Part shown: piece by piece, positions 23,705 through 35,142 of the stretch
How positions within the stretch are numbered: the first letter of the stretch is position 1
How the letters are laid out: every line of letters starts with the position of its first letter
Assembly: GCF_958450345.1 (NCBI RefSeq)
Contig: NC_088783.1
Coordinates: 12,961,701-13,025,700, forward strand
DNA: 64,000 nt
Origin: Calliphora vicina
Lineage: Eukaryota; Arthropoda; Insecta; Diptera; Calliphoridae
Direction of reading: 5' to 3'
The notes under the pieces: model-generated
Databases searched by the model: none
Seen by the model: only the letters and a program-made list of their open reading frames with translations
Told to the model about the DNA's origin: nothing
Program-made: the position numbers and the translations under genes

Positions 23705-24945
23705 CTTAAGATTAAAATGAACCAGGATTAAGGTACATTTTGTACATTAAAAGGAGCAACAATTAAGATACTTTGTCGACATTAAATAGGGCAACGATTA
23801 AAGTAAATTTTCGATATTAAGTACAGCCATGATTAAGGTACATTTTCGATATTAAAAAAGCAACGATAAAGGTACATTTTAGACATTAAAAGGGCCACGA
23901 TTAAGGTACATTTTAATATAAAAAGGAACCACCATTAAGGTACATATTCGATATTAAAATCAGGCACGATTAAGGTACATTTTCGATATTAAAAGGGCCA
24001 CGATTAAGGTACATTTTTATATATAAAGGAACCACTATTAAGGTACATATTCGGTATTAAAATCAGGCACGATTAAGGTACATTTTCGATATTAAAAGGA
24101 GCCACGATTAAGGTATATTTTCAATATTAAAATGAGCCACGATTAAAGTAGATTTTCGACATTAAAAAGAGCCACGACTAAGGTATATTTTTGATATTAA
24201 AATCAGGCACGATTAAGGTACATTTTCGATATTAAAAGGAGCCACGATTAAGGTATATTTTCAATATTAAAATGAGCCACGATTAAAGTAGATTTTCGAC
24301 ATTAAAAAGAGCCACGACTAAGGTATATTTTTGATATTAAAAATAGCCACGATTAAGGTATATTTTCGATATTAAATAGAGCCACGATTAAGGTACATTT
24401 TCGATACTAAAAAGAGCCACGATTAAGATACATTTTCGATATCAAAGAGTGACACGTTTAATGTAAATTTTTGATAACAAATACAGCCACGATTAAGGTG
24501 CGTTTTGTACATTAAATAGAGCCACGATTAAGGTAAATTTTCGATATTAAAAAGAGCCACGATTAAAGTACACTTTCGATATCAAAAAGAGTCACGATTA
24601 AAGTACACTTTCGATATCAAAAAGTTCCTCGATTAAGGTACATTTTTGACATTAAATACAGCCACGATTAGGTACATTTCGTACATAAAATAGAGCCACC
24701 ATTAAGGTACATTTTCGATATTAAATAGAGCCATGATTAAGATACATTGTCGATACTAAAAAGAGTGACGATTAAGGTACACTTTCGATGTCATGAAGAG
24801 TCACGATTATAGTACACTTTCGATATCAAAAAGAGACACGATTAAGGTACATTTTCGATACTAAAAAGTGCCACGATTAAGACACGTATTCGATATTAAA
24901 AAGGGCCACGATTAATGTTCATTTTGTACATTAAATAGATATGAA
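23705..24945 (+). repeat. Minisatellite array 3 of the 35-bp family (CGATATTAAAAGAG-type units)
   Basis: About 35 units, the most regular array. Consensus is GCCACGATTAAGGTACATTT followed by TCGATATTAAAAAGA, 35 bp. A block of four units (24061-24200) is repeated at 24201-24340 with a period of exactly 140 bp, which confirms the 35-bp period and shows recent block duplication. Confidence 0.96.
24061..24340 (+). repeat. 140-bp higher-order duplication within array 3
   Basis: Both copies begin AATCAGGCACGATTAAGGTA and carry the same sequence of unit variants (AATGAGCC, AAAGTAGATTTT, CACGACTAAGG). They are essentially identical, whereas neighbouring single units differ from each other. Confidence 0.93.
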
Positions 24946-27087
24946 GGCCCTAAAAACAACAGCCTTGTGAATTTTTCTTACCACTATAAATACACAGACA
25001 TTAGTTTAACCGTCATCAACACTTTTTTTATTTCGTGCTTCAAGTGACTGTAAATATTCACTAGTGTAATATTGTTTCATCTTCAAGACATGCTCTTCAC
25101 AAAAGGAAAAAAGCTATTTTTGGTCTTAGAAGACGGTGTAGATGTTTGTTTTGGACCAACAAAAAAGAACACGACAATGTTCATGATTTTTACAATAGTG
25201 TGTTTAAGTGTATTTTTATGAGCATCACAGATGAGAGATTTTATAATGCTGGTTGCTACTTTTGCCCAAAAAAAAAATCCAATAAGATGAACAAAAATCT
25301 TATAAATTGTGGAGCTTTTCTGAATTCTTAACAAACTTTTTAATATTTCCAAAATATGTACACGGAAATATATGACAATCTTTAAGATTTTTGTATGTTT
25401 TTTTTCAAACTCTATTTAAGAGCAATAAATTAATGAAATACTTAAATGTGGTTCTCGATTTAGGCCTTTTTGTTTTATTTATTTGCAACTGTTTTTGAAA
25501 GCTTTAGTAATTATTGTTTTTTTCTTTATATGAAAAGTTTTTTATATACCTTCCGTATTCTTTAGATTTGTAACCTATTTTGTTACTTGAAGTGCTTTGT
25601 ATTTTCTTCAGGGAAAATTGTGTTTTTTTTTTGTTTGTGTTTAAGCTGCAAGTGACAGTATAAAGTGCAATATTCTCTGATGAGTTACAACAGAGTTGTT
25701 AGTCTGTTAAAAAAAGGCGTAAAACAATGAATCTTTCTTGTGTTTTTTTGCTTTGCAAACAGAAGGTGGTTTCTATGCAATAAATAGGGGTTTTTTTGTC
25801 AATGATAAATATTACAGAAAAAAATCATTGTAAATTTAATCTCTCATGTTGAGAGATAGAAAAAGTTCATAAAGAATTGAATTGTTTCGTACTGAAAACA
25901 TGTTGAAACCTCCTAACTAAAAATTGTTTCTTTTGTGAGTATAAGATATAGATGACAAAGATTAGCTCGCTCATTCTAGTTATAATTATCATCACTATTT
26001 TATAATGTAAAGGAAATAAAACAAGCCAGCTTCATAATGTTAAATTTTTTTATGTTAATGATTTAGAAATTCTAATATTAAGTGAGCTTTTCTCCATCTT
26101 AAATTGCCAACAATACTTAATTAACTACATATTTAAACTCTAAAGCAAATAAACTCATTCACTCACTCGTTTGCTAATTCATTTAAAAAAATCTAATTGT
26201 TCTTCAGCATGAAGGTCGCTTTTCTTTGAAAACAGTTGCCAGTTAATTACAACAAATAACAGCAACATTATTATTTGCACAACTATGAACTATAAATTCT
26301 GCCACAATTAAACTCAAAACAAAAAACTATATAAAACTTAAACTCACAGTCTAAAGACAGAGAGACTTAACAAAACTCATAATTTTCTTCTCTTTGTTTT
26401 TTTTTTTTTTTGCAACTTCAAACAAAAAGTTTTTCGTTACTTTTCACAAAGCAAAAGGAAACTTTAATAAAAAATTTCGAGATAAAAGCAGCAAAGTTTT
26501 TATCAAGTTTAAATATTTTCACATTACAACTCGTACAAGTATTAAACTTAATTTAAGTTTTAAAAAGCTAAAAGCAATGACAATGTTCACTCGCCTTCTG
26601 TTTGATTTTGTAATTTTACAGCAGCTACGGATGTGTTGTTTAGTTTAGTTTCTTTTTACTATTTTAGAAATTTTTAACAAAGGAATCTAGAAAAATGAGA
26701 AAAATCTACTTTATAAACGTTTGCTTTTTCAGTTTAATGTTTTTCTTTTTTTTGCTGCCGTTGTTGCTATACTTTTAATTAGAGACGAAACTATATTAAT
26801 TTACTTAACTTACCTATTTACAGTTCTTTATAGTTCTTTTACATACATACTTGTGCTAATATGTGCACATACACTTAAATTTACTAATCCTCATACATTG
26901 TTTTCACTGCTGAGTAGTAAACCTTCATCAAAGTAAAAGTAAATATTAGATTTTTTCCTTATTTTTTATAACAAATACTTAAATAAGCACAATGGGTTAA
27001 TAAAGAAAAAAATGCAAAATAGTTTACGTAAAAATAAGAACACTGTTCTACAGCGAAACTTTTCCTATTTTTTTTCCACGAATAAAG
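24946..27087. other. Intron DNA without recognisable features
   Basis: AT-rich with poly-T runs. Open frames at 25083-25352, 26394-26648 and 26721-26936 are low-complexity and are not called. Confidence 0.5.
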
Positions 27088-28270
27088 TCCCTTTTCTTTA
27101 TTAAAAAGAGCCACGATTAAAGTAATTTTTCTTCATTAAAAAAGGCCACGATTAAAGTACTTTTTCTTCATTAAAAAGAGCCACGATTAAAGTAATTTTT
27201 CTTCATTAAAAAAGGCCACGATTAAAGTACTTTTTCTTCATTAAAAAAGGCCACGATTAAAGTACTTTTACTTCATTAAAAGAGTCACGATTATGGTACA
27301 TTTTCGACATTGAAAAGAGCCACGATTAAAGTACATTTTCGGTATTAAAAAGAACCACGATTAATGTACTTTTTTGGCATTCAATAAAAAAGGCCACGAT
27401 TAAAATACATTTTCTTCATTAAAAGAGCCACGATTAAGGTACTTTTTCGGCATGAAAAAGAGCCACGATTAAAGTACTTTTTCTTCAATAAAAAAGGCCA
27501 CGATTAAAATACATTTTCTTCATTAAAAGAGCCACAATTAAGGTACTTTTTCGGCATTAAAAAGAGCCACGATTAAGGTACTTTTTCGGCATTAAAAAGA
27601 GCCACGATTAAAGTACGTGTTCGGCATTAAAAAGTACTTTTTCTTCATTAAAAAAGCCACGATTAAGGTACATTTTTGGTATTAGAAAGAGCCACGATTA
27701 AGGTACATTTTTGGTATTAAAAAGAACCACGATTATGGTACATTTACGATATTAAAAAGAGACACGATTAAGGAACATTTTTTTCATTAAAAAGAGCCAC
27801 GATTAAAGTACTTTTTCTTCATTAAAAAAGGCCACGATTAAAATACATTTTCTTCATTAAAAGAGCCACGATTAAAGTACTGTTTCTTCATTTAAAAGAG
27901 CCACGATTAAGGTACATTTTCGACATTAAAACAAGCCACGATTAAAATACTTTTTTGACATTAAAAAGGACCATGATTATGATGCATTTTCGACATTGAA
28001 AAGAGCCACGATTAAGGTACATTTTCGGTATTAAAAAGAGCCACGATTAAGGTACATTTTCGGTATTAAAAAGAGCCACGATTAAGGCACTTTTTCGGCA
28101 TTTAAGAGAACCACGATTAAGGTATATTTTCGATATTAAAAAGAGTCACGATTAAGGTAAATTTTCGATATTACAAAAAGCCACGATTAAGGTGCATTTT
28201 CGACATTAATAAGAGCCACGATTAAGGTAAAATTTCTGCACTAGAAAGACTGACAATTAAAGTACAATTT
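27088..28270 (+). repeat. Minisatellite array 4 of the 35-bp family (CTTCATT and CGGTATT/CGGCATT units)
   Basis: About 33 units. The left part uses TTTTTCTTCATTAAAAA units arranged with a 70-bp (two-unit) period near 27101-27240. The right part uses TTTTCGGTATTAAAAAGAG and TTTTCGGCATTAAAAAG. A unit ending CACGATTAAGGCAC (about 28075-28090) reappears inverted in array 5 (about 31860-31875). Confidence 0.95.
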
Positions 28271-28409
28271 CTACAATAAAAATATCTTCGCTTATTTATT
28301 AAGTAAATAGAGCTCCCATCAAGCTACGTTCTCTTTCACTAGAAAGGGCCACGTTAAGTTACATTTCCTATATTAAAAAGGGGGCACCATTTCAGTTTCC
28401 TGTTGAAAA

Positions 28410-28893
28410 TGTTCACGCTTATTCAAGATTTCAGTAAAAAATGTATCGGTTTTTTATGATTTCTACATAAACTTTTGTGGCTTGATAAAGTCTTCTTTAT
28501 AAATTATTGTTATTTGTTCAAGTTTCCTGTACAACATTTATCGCTTGTTCATGTTTTCTATAGAGAATCTGTAGCTTTTTCAAGCCTTCTATATGAAATT
28601 TTAACACTGGTTTAATTTGCCCATAGAAAATGTTTCTCTAATTCATGTTTTCTATAGATTATTTCAAATTTTTCAAGTTTTCTATAGACAATTTTTCGAT
28701 TCTTCAAATTTTCTGTTGAAATCGCTTTGTTCAAATTCAATATAAACACTTTTGTCGCTGGTTCTAGGTTTCTATTAAAATTTTTTAATTTCAGTTTGTT
28801 CAAGTGTTCTACAGAAATTTTGTTGGTTGGTGAAGATTTTTCTACAAAATTTTTAATAGAAATTTATTCTGTGAAGGACATTTACTACCTATA
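28410..28893 (-). repeat. CTATAGAAAA repeat family (B), left copy
   Basis: Degenerate units of about 35-40 bp with GTTTTCTATAGAAAATTT and TTGTTCAAG spacing. The innermost part contains AATAGAAATTTATTCTG and GGACATTTACTACC, the inverse of 30264-30296. Confidence 0.85.
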
Positions 28894-30259
28894 GTGCTTA
28901 AAAAGTAACTATTGTCCTACCATCACAAGTAAGCAGCTGCAATGACACTGCTACTTCAACTAAAACTTAAACAAATAATACTTTGTTAAATGCATCCGCT
29001 TACAAAAAGAAAAAATTAGCTTAAAGTACCCGGCATTACGTAGCGTAACGTAGCATACATTTACAGTATTTGCGGTTTTCATTTCCGTTAAGTAAAATTT
29101 TCTTCTTACCTGAACTATTTTTTGGTAAAGTAAAATTCAAATCTACCAGCAACATTTTTTTTCTGTTTCAATTGAAAACTTTGTAAAGGTTTTAAACGTG
29201 TTTTCTTTTTGAAAAATAACAGTAGTTGTTGTTGCGTGAAACGGGAAAAGAAAACTATTTCTTTTTTGGAAAATGTTGCTATAAAATGACAGCTAAGCAG
29301 TTTTATGTTAATGCGGCTAAAAGTAGTGTCGTAAAAATAGTAATTTTATAGAAATTTTCTTTTTCCATTTAATCTGTCCAAGCTTTATTAAACTTATCAT
29401 GGCAAAAACCCATAAACAAATTAAAATTGTCTAGTAACAGCAGAGATATAACTAATAAAGTGTTATTATTACTATTGTTTTTTTTTCTTTAAGTATTATT
29501 TAGTTTTTACCATTTTTTTGTTGTTCTTCAAATAGTCTGTAAAGAAAAAGTAGAAAACTTTTCATTAGTTTTCAAATGTATTTGGCATGCAAATACTGTT
29601 TTTTTTTCGTTTTCTGTAATAGTTTTTCAGGAATTTCTAATTTAAGCATTTTGTTACAGATTCATCTTTATTAATAAGCATTTCTTTTACTTATTTTCAT
29701 TTTAGTTTTATATTCATCATGCATTATTCAGTGTTTTTCGCATTATTATACAATTTACAAGAATCTGGTCTCAGTTTTTGTGCTGCATTTTAAGTGATGT
29801 TTAGTCTGACAGTTAAAGTAATAAGTAGGGAAAAGGTTTTTATCTTTTGAAGAAAAAATTAAGTTTAAAGTAGACAGATATTTTAAAAAAAAGATAGTAT
29901 GATGATTAAATGAATAAAATTAACATAGCAGCTAAAAAAATTGGCAAATGTTCAAGTTTTCTATAGAAAATTTGGCGCATATGCAATATTTCTTTAGAAA
30001 AATTCTATGTTGAAATCAACTCTCCGTAGCCCCCAAATAACTTACATACATGACTCATACATCATTATATCCGCTATATACCCGGTTTGGTTGCTAATTA
30101 AAATCAAGAAAATCTGCCCACCAATGACTGAGATATAAGTAAATAAGGACAACCTAAATTTTTTACCAATTTTTGATTTTAAAGCCATAGAAAGTCGGAC
30201 CTTCACCAAAAAACATTTTTTTTCATAAATTTTTTTTTCACTATAAATTTGAAAAAAAA
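28894..30259. other. Spacer of the inverted duplication
   Basis: Single-copy-looking AT-rich sequence. Its right part (about 30060-30255) is a fragment of repeat family R1: AAATCAAGAAAATCTGCCCA, AATGACTGAGATATAAG and CCTTCACCAAAAAAC resemble the R1 body at 16.0-16.9 kb. A short CTATAGAAAA unit is present near 29940-29975. No gene was seen. Confidence 0.6.
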
Positions 30260-30999
30260 TATAGGTAGTAAATGTCCTTTACAGAATAAATTTCTAATAA
30301 AAATTTTCTATAGAAAGAGACAAATATTCTATAACAATCTTGAACAGGCAACAGATTTTGTGTAGAAAACATGAACAAGCAACATATTTTATAAAGAAAT
30401 CTAGAACCAGAGACAAAAGTTTTTTATAGAACTTGTACAAGCGACAAAATTTTTTTTATAAAATTTGAAATAACGACAAAATCTTATATACAAAATTCAA
30501 CAACCGATAAAAGTTTTAGTATAAAACTTGAATAAGCAACTCAAATTCTTATGGAAAACTTAAATAAGCGAAAAATTTCTCTATAAAAACTTGAAACAGT
30601 GTCAAAGTTTGTTATAGAAAAAAGCGAAATATTTTTCAAAACAAAACCTGAACAATCGAAAAATTGTCTATAGAAAACTAGAAAAATTTAACAATTGTCT
30701 ATAGAAAACTTGAGCTAGAGACTAATTTTGTATGGAAAACTTAAACCAGTGTAAAAATTTGATATAGAAAACTTGAAAAAGCGATAATTCTCTATAGAAA
30801 ATATGAACAAACGATAGATGTTCTACACGAAACTTGAACAAGTGACAACAGTTTCTAAAGAACACTTTGAGAAGCCACAAACGTTTATGTAGAGATCTTG
30901 AAAAAGCGATACATTTCTTACTGAAATCTTAAACATTTTCTACAGAATTTTAAACAAGCGTCAACATTTGCTACACAATAATATAGAAAATGAAATGGT
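30260..30999 (+). repeat. CTATAGAAAA repeat family (B), right copy
   Basis: About 20 degenerate units of 30-40 bp: TTCTATAGAAAACTTGAACA, AGCGACAAAATTTT and variants. It is the inverse of 28410-28893 and longer. A stray unit lies outside the arm at about 32221-32252. Confidence 0.88.
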
Positions 31000-31290
31000 T
31001 CATGTATGTAATGGCATCACGTGAGAACGGCTGGAGCGATTTGGCTGATTTCTTTTTTATTCGATTCGAAATTAGGAGATGGTTTGTAAAGAAAAAAAAA
31101 TCAAAAATTGCGGGTAAAACATGGAAAAAATTGAGTCAAGTCAACTGCAATTAAAAAGCTCCCTAAAGTATGCAGTACAAATTTAGATATTTTATTTGCT
31201 AATAAATAAGAACAGACAGTTGTATGTGGGAGAAACTTGAAGAACTAACATTAGTAAATGCTACCGGGCAAAGCCGGGCGGCCTATTGAA
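31000..31290. repeat. Insertion in the right arm, fragment of an interspersed element
   Basis: The left-arm counterpart lacks this segment. It carries CACGTGAGAACGGCTGGAGC followed by GATTTGGCTGATT, and near its end GCTACCGGGCAAAGCCGGGC, motifs that I associate with widespread arthropod nonautonomous elements. The class is not certain and no terminal repeats were defined. Confidence 0.55.
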
Positions 31291-31324
31291 GAAGCGTAAC
31301 TTTATGGCAGCTCTATTTAATAAG

Positions 31325-32222
31325 TAAAATGTACCTTAATCAAAGATTTTTTAATGTAGAAATTGTACCTTAATCTTTTTAATGTCATGTCGAAATGTAC
31401 ATTAAAAAATGCTCTTTTTAATATCGAAAATATATCTAAAGTGTGGATTTTTGTATATATAAAATGTACCTCTTTTGAAAGTGGAATATAACCCGTAATC
31501 GTTGATGCCTTTAATGTCGATATGTACCTAAATCGTGGCTCTTTTTAATGCTGAAAATGTACTTTAATCATGGCTCCTTTTAATGTCGAAAATGTACCTC
31601 CATCGCGAATCTTTTATTGACAAAAATGTACCTTAATCATAACTCATTTTAATGTTGAAAATGTACTTTAATCGCAGCTGGTTTTAATCGAAAATGTATA
31701 TTAATCGTGCCTCCTTTAATATCGGAAATATACCTTAATCGTGGCTCTTTTTAATATCGGAAATATACCTTAATTGTGGCTCTCCTAAATTCCGAAAAAG
31801 TTCTTTAATCGTGGGTCTTTTTAATGTCAAAATTGTGGGTCTTTTTAGTATCAAAAATGTGCCTTAATCGTGGCTCTTTTTAATACCGAAAATGTACCTT
31901 AATCGTGGTTCTTTTTAGTATCGAAAATGTACCATAATCGTGGTCCTTTTTAGTGTCAAAAATTTTCTTTAATCGTGGCTCTTTTTAATATCGAAAATGT
32001 ACGTTAATCGTGGCTTTTTTTAATAACGAAAATGAATCTTAATCGTGGCTCTTTTTAGTAACGAAAATGTACCTTAATCGTGGGTCTTTTTAATGTCGAA
32101 AATGTACCTTAATCGTAGGTCTTTTTAATGTCAAAAATGTACCTTAATTGTGGCTCTTTTTAGTACCAAAAATATACCTTAATCGTTGATCCTTTTAATA
32201 TCGACAATATATCTTAGATATT
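31325..32222 (-). repeat. Minisatellite array 5 of the 35-bp family, reverse orientation
   Basis: About 25 units reading AAAATGTACCTTAATCGTGG and CTCTTTTTAATATCG, the reverse complement of arrays 1-4. It forms the outer part of the right arm of the inverted duplication. Units closest to the spacer are the most degenerate, as in the left arm. Confidence 0.95.
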
Positions 32223-33596
32223 TTCTATAGAAATCTTAAACAAGCACCAGAATGTGAGAGAAATTTCACTGTAGTACAGTGTTATTATTTATTCAATCTT
32301 TCTATTGTAAATCCCGCATTTTTAAGTCATAATCCCAATACGAGGAGATTTTTGTTGTTTAAAAAATTTTCTTGATTTTAAAGTTTTCCTCAGAAAATCG
32401 TCTTCCCTATTTGATTGAACCTCATGCATGCAAATATGTCTGTGGTATTTTTAATTAATATCTACACTTTGCTTTGATAATAATAAATATAAGTTCATAA
32501 AGTTTATCATATGTTTTTCCTTTGCTAATTTAAAGACAAACATATAGTTAACTCACATGTAACTAGTAAATTAGATTTTGCTTAGATGTGGTAAAAGCAA
32601 GTAAAAAAATAACAGAAATTGAGTTAAAAGTAGTACGGTTTATGTTTCTTCTAATTCCAAAGATAAACTTTCATTAATATTTCTACTAATATTTACTTTG
32701 TCAAAGTACGAAAGACAACAGTTAATATCATAACACTACTAGACACCCTATTATAAATAATCTAGGAATTATGGAGATCAGTAATTAACAATAATTTTTC
32801 TCTTATAAATTTACAATTTCTATTCAAATTAGGTGTTGTAGTGTTTTAGTTGGTAAACTGTATTCCAAATTCGTATTAAACCTTCATATTACTGCTCTTT
32901 GATTTCCTTTTCAATTCAAAGCTGGAAAAAATCTCTAATTCCATTTAAAATCGAACGTCAGTAGAAATTCTATTAATCAATCAATTTAAAAACAAAACAC
33001 ACACAGTCGAGAAATGAGAAAAAAAGCTAGAAATCTTCACACTTAACATCCTACATACATTCATTCATTCATTCTACATAGTATTGCATTTATGTATGAC
33101 ATATGAGATCAAAAAAACTAGAATCTAAAACAAACCAAAGAATTACTAATAGAATGACCAGCAATCCAACGTGACGATGCTGCTGATGAAGATGAAAGTG
33201 ATGACAAAAACACTATGTGGCAATTGTTGTACATGGAATATTAAATGTGTGTGGGGTAAGGAAAAGACAGAGAGAGAGAGGGGGAGAAGGAGAGTTTGGG
33301 TCTGAATGTGAACGTGTTTATTTAAGAAACCAAAAGTAGACAAATCTGTTACAAAATCAAAAAAGACAAAAATACAGATTTATGTATTTTTTCTATTTCT
33401 GGACAAAACAAAATATTGCAAAAGACGACATGTAATGGAAACCATATAAATGTGCAAAAAAAAATCATAAATCTTTTTATTAAGAAAACGTAAAAACAAA
33501 GTGAAACAAATCAAAGATTTTAACACTTTTTGTTTTAATATTATTTTTTTATTTGTCATTTCTATGTTTGTATGATTCTATAGGTATAAGAAAACT
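32223..33596. other. Intron DNA without recognisable features
   Basis: AT-rich. An AGAGAGAGAG simple repeat lies near 33268-33282 and TTCATTCATTCATTC near 33060-33074. Confidence 0.5.
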
Positions 33597-34830
33597 ACCC
33601 AGTAGTTCTAGGAGACAGTCCCGCATTACAGATTTGACCTATAATTTAGGGTAACAACTAGTTACATAACTAGCTATATGACTAGTTATTTTAGCACGTG
33701 CATGTCCTAAGTTGGGCTCAGTTGACCCTTTTGTATTACAATGAGACTGTCTGATAGGTGGTCCAAAGTAGTAAACGCATTGGATTCACTGGATACTTGA
33801 TCAGCTACATAAATATTTATTTTAACATGTACGGGTGCTAATTGTCCTCTAGTCAGTTAAAAAGAAATCTGATAGTTGCTTGTAAACAAACCTTCCTCCG
33901 ACAACTATCCAATAGATTATTTCTGGTTGCTAAAATATCTACAGTACAAAGTAAACGTTTAAGTTGACTACGCTCTAGGTTACTTAGAGACACTTAAGTG
34001 ACAACTGACCTCACCCTAGGTTATATGGGATCTTACTACACGCAGAGAAAAAATATAATTGGGCATGGTTACTGTAACCATTTATATAGTGTTACAAGTT
34101 TTTTAACTATATTATAGTCACAGTAACCATTTACATGATTGTGGTAACCATAATATGGTTAACTTACGATTCACATGATTGTCTCAACCATATATATGGT
34201 TATAGTAAACATATATATGTTTGTGGCAACCATATTTATGATGAATAATTTTATCATAATATGTTGTTCTCAGATTATGATAAGCGTTAAGCCGAGAGCA
34301 CCATAATATGATAAGTCCTTTATCATATAAATGGTTGTCACAAACATATATATGTTTACTGTAACCATATATATGGTTGAGACAATCATGTGAATCGTAA
34401 GTTAACCATATTATGGTTACCACAATCATGTAAATGGTTACTGTGACTATAATATAGTTAAAAAACTTGTAACAATATTGAAATGGTTACAGTAACCATG
34501 CCCAACTATATTTTTTCTCTGCGTGTATACTTAAGCAAAAATAATATAAGCTGAATGAGAATCATATCAACACAATTTAAATAAACCAGTATGTACGAAT
34601 TACTCACAAAAAAGTACAATATAAAATAAACGTTTAAAGTAACTACACTATACACTACTTAGAGGCACTTAAGTGACAAAACGCTAGATTGCCTAGGATG
34701 TATTAAGTAACCAATTGTCTTCTCTCTCAAATGGCCCAAAATATATAAACTGTAGTCAGCCAAGTGGTCACACGTTAGTGACAATTACTGTCTGTAGGGG
34801 ATACATTAACTACTTGCTTAACAGCTGGGT
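33597..34830. mobile_element. CAGCAGTT/AACTGCTG-ended element(s), interrupted by a palindrome
   Basis: Left end TACCCAGTAGTTCTAGGAG; right end CTTGCTTAACAGCTGGGTAA. Internal blocks such as ATAAACGTTTAAAG, TTACTTAGAGACACTTAAGTG and ACCTTCCTCCGACAACT match the compact relative at 38178-38493. The ATAAACGTTTAA block occurs on both sides (about 33952 and 34627), so this may be two tandem or nested copies. The hairpin at 34038-34526 lies inside. Confidence 0.68.
34038..34526. mobile_element. Near-perfect 489-bp palindromic (foldback-type) element
   Basis: Arms 34038-34273 and 34292-34526 are almost exact reverse complements around an 18-bp loop. The ends read ACACGCAGAGAAAAAATATA on one side and the inverse on the other. 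Each arm is built of short palindromic phrases such as ATGGTTACTGTAACCAT, GGTAACCATAATATGG and ATATATGTTTGTGG. There is no clear coding capacity; the apparent 81-codon frame at 34184-34429 is just palindromic sequence. At most a 3-bp TAC duplication can be proposed. A decayed sibling lies at about 9945-10258. Confidence 0.92.
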
Positions 34831-35142
34831 AAGTTATTTGTGATTTATGTTGCATGTCAGAAAGTAGGAAGGATGGCAAAGAAAGTTTTTTTCAAATATT
34901 TTTATAGACAATTTGTCGGATGTGATAGCTTTTTATAGAAAATTGTTTCCGAAAAAACTTTCAAAAAATGGTAAAGGTAAGTAAACAAAGTTTAATTTTC
35001 TTTCTCAAATGCGAATATCTCGTAAACTATAAGAGCTATATTATAAAGGGTCTTGAAGTAGGGACTTCTGAAACACTTTAACACTTGACAGCTGCCATAT
35101 TGTTGGAGCTAAATCTGTCGAACTAGCTGTCACTTTCTCAGA
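34831..35142. other. Linker, nothing recognised
   Basis: Contains GCGAATATCTCGTAAACTA near 35011, similar to GCGAATATCTCCTAAGCTAT at about 8565 in the 7698-8941 element. No gene was seen. Confidence 0.45.

Larger units (their letters stand above)
27088..32222. repeat. ~5-kb inverted duplication (two arms of ~1.8-2.0 kb around a 1.37-kb spacer)
   Basis: Going inward from the left: 35-bp array 4 (27088-28270), a linker with TTATTAAGTAAATAGAGCTCC (28296-28316), then CTATAGAAAA-type repeats (about 28410-28860), then TCTGTGAAGGACATTTACTACC (ending about 28889). Reading inward from the right gives the same order inverted: 35-bp array 5 (32222 back to 31325), linker GGCAGCTCTATTTAATAAGT (31298-31326), CTATAGAAAA repeats (30999 back to 30300), then GGTAGTAAATGTCC (from 30264). 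Collinear order of three different blocks shows that one composite segment was duplicated in inverse orientation, not that two arrays met by chance. The right arm carries an extra ~290-bp segment (31000-31290). Confidence 0.88.

Noticed and set aside
15108..32222. CRISPR-like appearance of regularly repeated units
   Set aside because: Units are contiguous tandem repeats without unique spacers, in eukaryotic intron DNA.
34184..34429. 81-codon minus-strand frame
   Set aside because: Entirely within the arms and loop of the 34038-34526 palindrome; its repetitive Tyr/His-rich sequence reflects the palindromic phrases.
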